64,000 bases of DNA from contig JAJZFV010000002.1 of NCBI GenBank assembly GCA_021805205.1, forward strand, positions 310,001 through 374,000, given 5' to 3'. Shown here piece after piece: positions 1 to 7,380 of the stretch (position 1 is the first letter of the stretch; each line of letters begins with the position of its first letter). This stretch comes from Actinomycetes bacterium. GTDB taxonomy: Bacteria; Actinomycetota; Acidimicrobiia; Acidimicrobiales; Acidimicrobiaceae. Below the pieces are notes generated by a model. That model was not told the DNA's origin. It searched no databases and saw only the letters and a program-made list of their open reading frames with translations. A program made the translations under genes and the position numbers.

Positions 1-72
1 CGAAAACCTCATAATCAACCACCCCACCACAGCTACCCTTAGAGGAGAGAGCACCAGCTATATCCAACAGAA

Positions 73-1104
73 ATGGAGAACACAGAAACAATGACCTGGC
101 CAATTCAGGACGGCACCTTTGAACTTGGTGACTTTGAGGTTGAACGTGGCGGAGTTATCCGACAGGCCCGCCTCCGGTGGCAAAGCCATGGAACCCTCAA
201 TGCTGCACGAGACAATGTCATCATGTATCCATGTAGCTATACAGCAACCCACGAGGGTCTAAGTTGGCTTATCGGTCCAGACAAGATTCTCGACCCTGAA
301 CGATGGTTCATCGTCATCCCCGACATGTTTTCAAATGGACTTTCCTCAAGTGCTGCGGATGATCCCGAGTTTCCGCCCCTTGTCACAATGCGCGACAATG
401 TCTTGGCGCAACATCGCCTCCTAAGCGAATTCTTCGGCGTCGACCACATCGCAGCAGCGTATGGATTTTCCATGGGAGCTGGTCAGTCGTATCACTGGGC
501 CGCAGAGTTTCCAGAGATGGTAGAGCGCGCCATTATCGTTTGTGGAAGCGCCAAAACCTCAGCCCACAACAAAGTCTTCCTCTCCGGTCTACTGCGAACA
601 TTGGAAGCTGCACCTGAATATATCGGAGGCGGCCACTTCTCGACCGAACCAGTCGCCTCCCTTCGAGCATTCGGCCATATCTACGCCGGATGGGGTCTGA
701 GCCAGGACTTTTATCGTGCCGAACTTTACAAGAGTGCACTTGGGGCTCCGGACTTAGAGACATTCCTGCGTACTGACTGGGAGGCATCCTTTGGTGCTCG
801 AAGAGCAGCAAACCTCTATGCACAGGCTCGTACCTGGCAAGAGGCTGATATTAGCGCAAACTCGCGCTACGGCGGCGACCTCAAAGCTGCGCTTAACGCC
901 ATAAAAGCAAAGGTAGTACTTCTTCCAAGTGAAACCGACCTCTACTTTCGCGTAGCTGACAACGCCCTCGAACTCGCGGAGCTTCGCCACGGAGAAATGA
1001 AGGCTATTCCAAGTATCTGGGGGCATCGAGCAGGTAATCCGATGGGGATTCCCGACGACGAGATGTTCCTTACTGACGCAGTTCGCTCATGGCTTGATCG
1101 ATAG
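73..1104 (+). CDS. Alpha/beta hydrolase, homoserine O-acetyltransferase-like family
   Basis: A 343-residue protein of the alpha/beta-hydrolase fold. The nucleophile elbow reads YGFSMGAGQSYHW (near residues 132-144), the G-x-S-x-G signature also seen in MetX. A late histidine in SIWGHRAGNP fits the third member of the catalytic triad. Related proteins are often labelled homoserine acetyltransferase, but a clearer MetX is present at 53072, so this copy is more likely an esterase or acyltransferase of unknown substrate. It starts at ATG 73; a second ATG at 91 lies 12 bases after a GGAG and could be used instead. No operon partner is visible; a strong inverted repeat (1186-1209) follows the gene. 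Confidence 0.75.
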   Translation: MENTETMTWPIQDGTFELGDFEVERGGVIRQARLRWQSHGTLNAARDNVIMYPCSYTATHEGLSWLIGPDKILDPERWFIVIPDMFSNGLSSSAADDPEFPPLVTMRDNVLAQHRLLSEFFGVDHIAAAYGFSMGAGQSYHWAAEFPEMVERAIIVCGSAKTSAHNKVFLSGLLRTLEAAPEYIGGGHFSTEPVASLRAFGHIYAGWGLSQDFYRAELYKSALGAPDLETFLRTDWEASFGARRAANLYAQARTWQEADISANSRYGGDLKAALNAIKAKVVLLPSETDLYFRVADNALELAELRHGEMKAIPSIWGHRAGNPMGIPDDEMFLTDAVRSWLDR

Positions 1105-1185
1105 AGCAACAACTACTGCATCTTTAGTTGCACTTCGCCCGCGACACCCCGGCATGATCCTTGATGGCGACCGGGCCTGGCCAAC

Positions 1186-1209
1186 CGCGGGTGCCACGCG
1201 GCACCCGCG
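1186..1209. repeat. Strong GC-rich inverted repeat
   Basis: A perfect 10-bp stem (1186-1195 with 1200-1209) closes an ACGC loop. There is no T-run on either side, so it is not a classical intrinsic terminator, though it could end transcription from the upstream hydrolase gene or act as a structured RNA end. The surrounding 1124-1260 stretch is visibly richer in G and C than most of the window and holds no convincing gene. Confidence 0.6.
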
Positions 1210-1313
1210 ATCGCCTGAGGGTCAATAAAAGAGCCTCTGGCGTCCGACCAATTCGATCGAGAACGTTGTCCCATTGCATGACCCAGTAAACCATAGATGG
1301 ATAAAATAGCGTC

Positions 1314-1778
1314 ATGGGCGAGATGGTTTTCGAAGTGTTCAACCCGGCAGAGTTAGCTTCGTGGCTAGAGAGATCGAATTCGGGTTACATCGCTGAGCGG
1401 ATCGCTGCTGGCGACACACCGGCGGAGGCAAAGGCCAACGCTGATGCATCTTTGGAGCGAAACTTCCCGGGCGGCTCCCCAAACGGGTCACAACTAGCGG
1501 GCTGGGTCACCTACGAAGGACAGCGTGTTGGCACGTTATGGATCGGTCCCTTCGCTAAAGATCCGAAGCGATGGTGGGTGTGGGAAATAGAGATTGATGA
1601 GGCTCATCGTGGAAAAGGGTTCGGCCGTAGAGCGATGACGCTTTCCGAGGACCTAGCGAGGGCCAACGGAGCGAATAGCATCGGGCTGAATGTCTTCGCA
1701 CACAACCGGGTAGCCCGAAACCTCTATCAGTCCCTTGGCTATGAAGAGTCATCAGTTCAGATGCGTAAAGCTCTCTGA
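1314..1778 (+). CDS. GNAT-family N-acetyltransferase
   Basis: A 154-residue protein with the acetyl-CoA-binding signature of the GNAT fold. The segment EIDEAHRGKGFGRRAM (near residues 92-107) contains the R-G-K-G-F-G pyrophosphate loop, and the C-terminal NVFAHNRVARNLYQSLGYEE is the typical last strand and helix (N-x-x-A-x-x-L-Y-x-x-x-G-F/Y). The substrate cannot be told from sequence. The gene stands alone, with about 200 bases on the left and more than 800 on the right without a recognisable gene. It has a slightly GC-richer codon choice than the origin genes, which may hint at acquisition, but this is weak. Confidence 0.85.
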   Translation: MGEMVFEVFNPAELASWLERSNSGYIAERIAAGDTPAEAKANADASLERNFPGGSPNGSQLAGWVTYEGQRVGTLWIGPFAKDPKRWWVWEIEIDEAHRGKGFGRRAMTLSEDLARANGANSIGLNVFAHNRVARNLYQSLGYEESSVQMRKAL

Positions 1779-2618
1779 TGTAAAAGGTGACGACCCGACG
1801 ACTGATTATGTTGAGTCACGTTGGGCTATACCCATAGGTCACAATCCCTTTTGCCGGGCCCAAGTGATATCAGAAGGTGGACCAGAGGGGAAGTCACTGG
1901 AGACAAGTCCATAACGTGAGTGTGATTCACTCTCCGTCTTCGATTTTCCAATTGCCAGTCGCCCCAGTCACTAACGTTGGCTCCCAATACGGGCCCTACC
2001 TTGATCTTTCCCGACTAGCTGAGCTGTGAAATTACTTCCGAAAAAATACCGCGAACGCCATCAGATGCGTTGATCTACGGCGACCTGATTCCGCCCAGCG
2101 TTCCCGTAAACGGGGGCCGCTTGTTCGGGCCTGCTGACTTCGGCGGAATCGACCAAGCGAAAACCTACCTTGCCATTTTCGCTGTTTGGTGCCTATTCAA
2201 CGACGGCCCGGGCGCCATGTTCGGAGCAAAGCTGCGGTGCGACGAATTGGAGTGAGGATACTGAAAGGATTGGCGATCGAACAGACTCTGAGATGTTTCT
2301 AGTGCTAATTCAAAAGCAATCCTTCCACATTTTCCGTGGAGCATGGAGAGCGGGTCCGCATCATCACTGACTCCCCGATTCAACCCAGTCACCGATGGAA
2401 ATAGCGAGGCGCTTTACATTGGTTAGTCCGACACGTCCCCCGCCAGAAACGGAAGAGCCGGCATACTGCACCTCACTTGCGTGGCCGTGACGCGTGACCT
2501 TGTTGAGGTTTTCCGGAAGGAGACTTTTACGGGACGGAACGAGTTCGAACCGGCTAGACCCTGCCAAAAGACGAAGAGGATGAATTTCAAGGAGCTAGTA
2601 AGTTCCGTTGGTAACATT
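1779..2618. other. Stretch without a recognisable gene, left of tRNA-Leu
   Basis: About 840 bases with only short open frames (for example 2070-2255 on the plus strand and 2423-2707 on the minus strand). None of these has a recognisable domain, a good ribosome-binding site or a continuation. The right end abuts the 3' end of tRNA-Leu, a common landing site for integrating elements, but I see no integrase and no copy of the tRNA 3' end on the far side. It could be decayed coding sequence. Confidence 0.5.
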
Positions 2619-2705
2619 TGGTGGGCGAAGGGGGACTTGAACCCCCACGTCCTTTCGGACACAGGAACCTGAATCCTGCGCGTCTGCCTATTCCGCCACT
2701 CGCCC
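2619..2705 (-). tRNA. tRNA-Leu (anticodon CAG)
   Basis: Read on the minus strand, this is an 87-base class II tRNA. The acceptor arm starts GGGCGAG, the anticodon stem CAGGA/TCCTG frames the loop TTCAGGT (anticodon CAG), and there is a variable arm (TGTCCGAAAGGACG), the T-arm GGGGGTTCAAGTCCCCC and an encoded CCA end. Confidence 0.95.
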
Positions 2706-2759
2706 AAAGTCCATAATCAAAGAAGAAGCCGACCTCAGACGTGCCCTTGCAATGAAAAA

Positions 2760-2852
<93 letters not shown>

Positions 2853-2946
2853 TAGCCTTCGAAGATTCTAGTGGCTCTCATCTAAAAGACTTTCAGTCAA
2901 AAGATACCCTTTTTAAAAACTTCTCAGGGCGAAACTAATTGCCACT

Positions 2947-3879
2947 ATGATCAATTTGGTCGTTCAATTACGGGGTAAACACTTGTCCAGTCCAATAACT
3001 ATCTCTCAATCTATTGTCATGGGGCTACTTCAGGGAGTAAGCGAACTCTTTCCAATTTCATCACTTGGCCACTCGGTTGTACTCCCAGCTCTCTTAGGCT
3101 GGAACAACCTCGTAGCAGAACAACAGGCCAAACACTCATACTTCTTAACTTTCGTGGTGGGCCTACACGTAGCAACAGCGGCCGCCCTCTTCGTCTTCTA
3201 CCGACGTGACTGGTATCGAATCATCGGCGGTCTATTTAGGTCAATAAAGACTCGAAGTATCGATAACAAGTATCAAAAGTTGGGGTGGCTATTGGTAGTT
3301 GCCACAATCCCAGCGGGATTAGTCGGAGTAACCTTCGACCACTTATTGCGCCGCCTTTTCGCCAAACCCCTTGATGCATCGATCTTTCTAGTAATAAATG
3401 GAATCGTCCTCTTTATAGGAGAGGCCCAAATAAAACGACAAGTAAACGCCAAATCTGGCGGTGGGGTCGGTTCACATTCAACCGTGGTAGCAGCTAGGCC
3501 ACTCTCTGACATGAAGTTCACCGAAGCAGTTACAATCGGAGTAGCACAGATCTTTGCTCTTCTAGCTGGGATCTCGCGTTCCGGAATAACCATGGTCGCA
3601 GGACTCTTTCGTGGCCTTGACCACGAGGATGCTGCGAGATTTAGCTTCTTGCTCGCAACTCCAATCATCTTCGCAGCCGGAGTCTACAAACTTCCATCTC
3701 TCCTGAAACACTCCGCAGCCCCCATTCGGGGGGACATATTGATTGGTTCAATCGCAGCCTTTGTCGCAGCATTTCTTTCGGTTGCCTTCCTGTCGCGCTA
3801 CTTTAAGAGCAAGACATTGAATCCATTCGCAATCTATTCTGTGGTAGTGGGACTAGCTCTCATAGTAAGGTTTCACTAG
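2947..3879 (+). CDS. uppP: Undecaprenyl-diphosphatase UppP (BacA family)
   Basis: An integral membrane phosphatase that recycles undecaprenyl diphosphate to the monophosphate lipid carrier used in cell-wall synthesis; loss or overproduction alters bacitracin sensitivity. The 310-residue protein carries both family motifs. The first, GLLQGVSELFPISSLGH (near residues 26-42), contains the conserved glutamate and serines. The second, LLAGISRSGITMVAGLFRG (near residues 205-224), contains the catalytic-site arginine. Several hydrophobic segments fill the rest, as expected. The length is slightly above the family norm of 265-290, partly from a longer N-terminus before the first motif, so an internal start is possible. 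The gene is transcribed away from the two tRNAs. Confidence 0.93.
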   Translation: MINLVVQLRGKHLSSPITISQSIVMGLLQGVSELFPISSLGHSVVLPALLGWNNLVAEQQAKHSYFLTFVVGLHVATAAALFVFYRRDWYRIIGGLFRSIKTRSIDNKYQKLGWLLVVATIPAGLVGVTFDHLLRRLFAKPLDASIFLVINGIVLFIGEAQIKRQVNAKSGGGVGSHSTVVAARPLSDMKFTEAVTIGVAQIFALLAGISRSGITMVAGLFRGLDHEDAARFSFLLATPIIFAAGVYKLPSLLKHSAAPIRGDILIGSIAAFVAAFLSVAFLSRYFKSKTLNPFAIYSVVVGLALIVRFH

Positions 3880-4490
3880 CGGCCTCGAACAACGGGCGAA
3901 GCTCTGGGGTCGTTTTTCTAATTCATTACTGGGCTCGGACGTTAGATATATCTGGTTTTGAAAAAATCTCAAGCTCCTTATCGCTAATTCATTTATCTTC
4001 CAACCGTCAAACATAGTTAGATTCTCTTATTTATTTTTAAATCTTCCATACCCCAATTGAGGGAGATAAAAAATATTTATAAGACATAATGATCGGGCGT
4101 AGTTACATGTCACAAGCCCCATCTGCAATGAACGATAACAGCCTCCACCAGCTATTTTATATTAATTAACAAGACACCCTATGCGACCTAGCAGCGATCA
4201 GTTTCACGTAAGAAATATCATCGTTTACGAAAAAAACTTCGCATAAGCAGTCAAACATTAAACCTCGAGCAGTCGACCAGCTCCCTAAATACCCTTCGAA
4301 TTTTACAGATGCTAAGGGTTCAAAGGTACAATTTCATGAGATTGTGGCCATGTGATTGAAAATTCTTGCAATTAACGGCTTAAAATCGCTGTAAAGTTTA
4401 TCTCAAATGCGTTTTTAGCCTCGTAGTTGTCAAACTAGGTTGAACAAAGTTGAAAATGCGTCTTTAGTAACATCTAGGAATGGACACTAA
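3880..4490. other. AT-rich intergenic stretch before the ArsR gene
   Basis: About 610 bases, strongly A+T rich (including a TTAATTAA run near 4160), with no open frame longer than about 30 codons and no RNA gene that I recognise. Its right end holds the 14-base direct repeats at 4405-4467 that precede the ArsR-type regulator. Confidence 0.6.
4405..4467. repeat. Paired 14-base direct repeats upstream of the ArsR gene
   Basis: AAATGCGTTTTTAG (4405-4418) recurs as AAATGCGTCTTTAG (4454-4467), one mismatch, with starts 49 bases apart. The second copy ends 23 bases before the GTG start of the ArsR-type gene. The placement suits an operator pair or promoter elements, but no function is shown. Confidence 0.4.
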
Positions 4491-4820
4491 GTGTACAAAT
4501 TAAAAGCGGATCTCTTCAAAGCAATCGGTCACCCGATGAGGGTTCGTATTCTAGAGATACTTGCGAGCGGACCGGTTTCAGTAAGTGAATTGAATCGACA
4601 GATTGGAGCAGAGGCTTCTCATCTAAGCCAGCAACTTGGCATTTTGAAGCGGGCTGGAATCATCTCTTCCGCAAAACATGGCTCATCTGTAACTTACTTC
4701 CTCGTTCAAAAGGATGTAATAGACCTGTTACATATGGCCAAGGGAATTATCACCAACGTACTAACAGAGGCCTCCTCGGTTCTTGAAAATATCAAGAAAA
4801 CCGAAGGGGCCCCTATCTAA
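4491..4820 (+). CDS. ArsR-family winged-helix transcriptional regulator
   Basis: A 109-residue DNA-binding protein. The first 90 residues form an ArsR-type winged helix: FKAIGHPMRVRILEIL, then a recognition region around SELNRQIGAEASHLSQQLGILKRAGII, and a wing (SAKHGSSVTYFLV). No cysteine appears, so the metal-thiolate sites (ELCVCDL) of the ArsR/SmtB metal sensors are absent and the signal is not a soft metal bound in that way. Translation starts at GTG 4491. It converges with the APC permease gene (34 bases apart), and nearby repeats at 4405-4467 are possible binding sites. The target genes are unknown. Confidence 0.85.
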   Translation: MYKLKADLFKAIGHPMRVRILEILASGPVSVSELNRQIGAEASHLSQQLGILKRAGIISSAKHGSSVTYFLVQKDVIDLLHMAKGIITNVLTEASSVLENIKKTEGAPI

Positions 4821-4854
4821 GAGCAAGCGCCATTGAAAGTATGGAGTAACGCCA

Positions 4855-6423
4855 CTATCTCGCTTCGGTAGTGTCGAGCTCCTTCAAAGCCTTATCAGGA
4901 CGGGCTACAGCAAAGTAGATACCTCCGACGATTGCGATAAGCGCCATCACTATGAAGGTAATCCAATCAAGGTTAAAGTAACCTCGTGGACTCGTTAGGC
5001 CCGTTGGCAGAATGATGTTGACGAACATCAGCGCGAGGTAAACCAGTGCGATGACGGTAACTGGCCATCCCCACTTGCCAAGGGTAAACTTCCCGGCTGG
5101 CACCCATCCCCTTCTGCGCGCGATCGCGGATCCAATTACGGTCAAAAGGAATGATAGGTAGATCCCGCTAACACCAAAGGAGACTAGCGAGACCAAAACG
5201 TTGGTATTTGCAGGATAGGTGAAGAAGAGAATATGAACGTTCTTCTTGGGGGAGAGAAACTCGAGGAGGACGAAGGCCAACGTTACAGCTGTTCCTGCGA
5301 TCAATGCATTGACTGGAGCCTTGTGTCTCGGGTCCACCTTTGAGATCCAATTCGATCCCGGCAGAGCCTTATCCCTGGCATAAGAAAAAGCCAGCCTAGC
5401 ACCGGCTCCCTGAACTGAGGTTCCACAGCTAAAGAAAGCGATAATGATAAGGAGTAGAAGGATGTCTTGAATACCTTGAGGAAGTGACCCCAAGATGTAG
5501 GTTACGCCGCCGCCATTGATTGTCGCTGCAACGCCATTCTTTACTGGAATTGCAAGGAGTAGTCCAACTGTAAGGATAAACGAGGTGAGGCCACCATAGA
5601 GAAGCGCAAGGCGCATTGAGCGAGGTACCATGGTACCTGCCTCTTTCGTCTCCTCTGAGATGTCTCCAGCTGATTCAAAACCGTAGAAGATGTATACCGG
5701 TGCAAGAACGGCAATGAGTGCTGAACCCGTCAACCATTTGCCCGAGAAGTTCAAACCAAGTGGATTGGTCTTGACGTTTTGTACACCTTGACTGGTAAAG
5801 AGGTAGGAGAAGCCGTGGTGAAAACCGTTGATGCCGAGGATTATCGCCACTCCAATAGTTCCAATTAGTTCAACGTAAACCCCAAATTGGGCGACTCGAC
5901 CCATTACTTTGGCCCCGGTGATATTCAAGAAGGTCTGAATTCCTAAAAGGATTACGGTTACGATCAAGATTACAAAGTGGCTATTTGGATTGAGGTTCCA
6001 ACCAAAGATATTCTGCAGCAGCGAAGTAACGTAAGATACAATTCCGGTGTCGACCGATGCTACAGTCACCAGCAGAGCAATTCCGTAAAACCACCCTACA
6101 AACCAACCATAGCCCCCGTTTACCGAGAATTTAGAGTACTGATAGAGAGCCCCAGCAACAGGATAGTTACTCGCCAACTCGCCGAAGATAAGCGCTACGA
6201 ATAGCATTCCCAAAACCGGTAGCCAGGTGAGCCAAACGTAAGCCGGGCCGCCCGTTCCTAACCCCAAGGCAAAGAGTGAGTAGATACCAACCATCGGGCT
6301 TAGATAGCTAAAAGCTACTGAAAAGTTGGCAAAGAGGCCCAGTACTCGGCTCAGCTGCGGCTTGTAACCAAGAGCAAGCAACCTCCTGTCTTCGTCACTA
6401 TGGTTAGCGTCATTTACCTGCAT
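4855..6423 (-). CDS. APC-superfamily amino acid/polyamine permease
   Basis: A 522-residue membrane transporter with about 12 hydrophobic segments. The N-terminal region LGYKPQLSRVLGLFANFSVAFSYLSPMVGIY and the following glycine-rich first helix are typical of amino acid-polyamine-organocation permeases of the GABA/choline/amine group, which run by ion coupling or exchange. A helix-8-like segment (SCGTSVQGAGARLAFSYARD) matches the same group. The substrate is not predictable. I chose ATG 6423 because GGGGGAAC sits directly upstream; an in-frame GTG at 6492 would add 23 residues that look non-family. The chosen ribosome-binding site lies in an inverted repeat (6429-6473), so translation may be regulated by RNA structure. 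Confidence 0.88.
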   Translation of the reverse strand: MQVNDANHSDEDRRLLALGYKPQLSRVLGLFANFSVAFSYLSPMVGIYSLFALGLGTGGPAYVWLTWLPVLGMLFVALIFGELASNYPVAGALYQYSKFSVNGGYGWFVGWFYGIALLVTVASVDTGIVSYVTSLLQNIFGWNLNPNSHFVILIVTVILLGIQTFLNITGAKVMGRVAQFGVYVELIGTIGVAIILGINGFHHGFSYLFTSQGVQNVKTNPLGLNFSGKWLTGSALIAVLAPVYIFYGFESAGDISEETKEAGTMVPRSMRLALLYGGLTSFILTVGLLLAIPVKNGVAATINGGGVTYILGSLPQGIQDILLLLIIIAFFSCGTSVQGAGARLAFSYARDKALPGSNWISKVDPRHKAPVNALIAGTAVTLAFVLLEFLSPKKNVHILFFTYPANTNVLVSLVSFGVSGIYLSFLLTVIGSAIARRRGWVPAGKFTLGKWGWPVTVIALVYLALMFVNIILPTGLTSPRGYFNLDWITFIVMALIAIVGGIYFAVARPDKALKELDTTEAR

Positions 6424-6428
6424 AGTTC

Positions 6429-6473
6429 CCCCTAGTAAATCTCGACTGATCTGATAATGCCACGTACTAGGGG
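6429..6473 (-). promoter_or_regulatory. Leader stem overlapping the ribosome-binding site of the APC permease
   Basis: On the minus strand, CCCCTAGTA (6473-6465) is perfectly complementary to TACTAGGGG (6437-6429). The second arm contains the G-rich Shine-Dalgarno sequence that ends six bases before the permease ATG. The loop is 27 bases. If it folds, the ribosome-binding site is hidden, which suggests a translational switch. The sequence matches no riboswitch class that I can name. Confidence 0.5.
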
Positions 6474-6703
6474 TATTCGGTAACCAAACCACACTTTGAA
6501 TTTTATATTTAGCAACAATTAGTGTGAAAAATATTGAAGTCTTTACAAGTTTTAGGTGATGGAAGGTATTGAGAGCAGATAAAAGGCGCGCTTATGGTCG
6601 AGATACTGGAGCTTCACAGTACCATTCGGAAGCAAGAGAATACTTTACGCTCTGCTAAATCGATAAAGAGAAGCCTTGATCATCTTTATCATTCCACCAC
6701 TTG

Positions 6704-6776
6704 TGGAGATGAGGGGACTCGAACCCCTGACCCCCTGCGTGCAAAGCAGGTGCTCTTCCAGCTGAGCTACATCCCC
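6704..6776 (-). tRNA. tRNA-Ala (anticodon TGC)
   Basis: A 73-base tRNA on the minus strand: acceptor GGGGATG/CATCTCC (one G-U pair), D-arm AGCTCAGCTGGAAGAGC, anticodon stem CCTGC/GCAGG around TTTGCAC, and T-arm CAGGGGTTCGAGTCCCCT. The CCA end is not encoded (the next bases read CAA), so it depends on CCA addition. Confidence 0.96.
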
Positions 6777-6785
6777 TTTGGTGAG

Positions 6786-6859
6786 TGGGGCTAGCTGGAA
6801 TCGAACCAGCGACCTCAGCATTATCAGTGCTGCGCTCTAACCGACTGAGCTATAGCCCC
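6786..6859 (-). tRNA. tRNA-Ile (anticodon GAT)
   Basis: A 74-base tRNA on the minus strand with acceptor GGGGCTA/TAGCCCC, anticodon stem CAGCA/TGCTG around CTGATAA, and T-arm GCTGGTTCGATTCCAGC. CCA is not encoded. It lies nine bases upstream of tRNA-Ala on the same strand. An Ile-Ala tRNA pair next to gyrA is also found in mycobacteria. Confidence 0.96.
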
Positions 6860-6892
6860 AAAAGGTACAGAAATACAATAGTTGGATTTTTG

Positions 6893-7321
6893 CTATTTAC
6901 TGTCATCCGTGATGGTAATACCGATGCCATTACCAACTTCTGAGGAGATGTTATAGATTACTCCGGCTACAAAAGAGATAACCGTTGCGATTATAGCCCA
7001 CGCCACACCAAAACCAAGCTGAATCACGATGACTTGGGTCAATGTCACTTTGTAATTCGTTGTGCCGAGGAGTTGGTCTATGAGGTGATTTAACTTGGTT
7101 ACAAATCCCGCAGCGGAGAGGATTGACCAAAATACCAAAGTAGCGAGGGTTCCCACCAACGCAAGGCCGACGAAGAAAAAGAAAGAAACTTTAACTAGAG
7201 AGACAAGCGATATGTGCTTGATCTTGATTCGCTGTGTTGGCCTGCTATCCTTCTTTGCCCTCGTAGCTGTCTGCTGCTTTGAACGCAGCTGAGATGTACG
7301 AGGGGACTTTTCAGTCACCAT
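6893..7321 (-). CDS. DUF3566 membrane protein downstream of gyrA
   Basis: A 142-residue protein with a basic, low-complexity N-terminus (about residues 1-35) followed by RIKHISLVSLVKVSFFFF and two hydrophobic segments (near 40-72 and 98-125). This arrangement, and its place directly after gyrA, fit the actinobacterial DUF3566 family (Rv0007-like), whose function is not known. The C-terminus reads SSEVGNGIGITITDD, similar to the conserved tail of the family. It is transcribed in the same direction as gyrA with a 59-base gap, so it probably belongs to the gyrBA operon. The family assignment rests on pattern and position. Confidence 0.8.
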   Translation of the reverse strand: MVTEKSPRTSQLRSKQQTATRAKKDSRPTQRIKIKHISLVSLVKVSFFFFVGLALVGTLATLVFWSILSAAGFVTKLNHLIDQLLGTTNYKVTLTQVIVIQLGFGVAWAIIATVISFVAGVIYNISSEVGNGIGITITDDSK

Positions 7322-7380
7322 ACGCCGATTTCACCCCTCTATCTAAACCTTCGGTTAATCGACAAGATTCAAGCATACCA

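Noticed and set aside
2423..2707. Minus-strand frame left of and through tRNA-Leu, possibly an att-site remnant
   Set aside because: I could not find a duplicated tRNA 3' end or an integrase, so calling an attachment site is not supported.
6594..6794. Plus-strand open frame covering tRNA-Ala, protein containing GTRTPDPLRAKQ
   Set aside because: This is the antisense translation of the tRNA-Ala gene, a well-known artefact, and has no ribosome-binding site.
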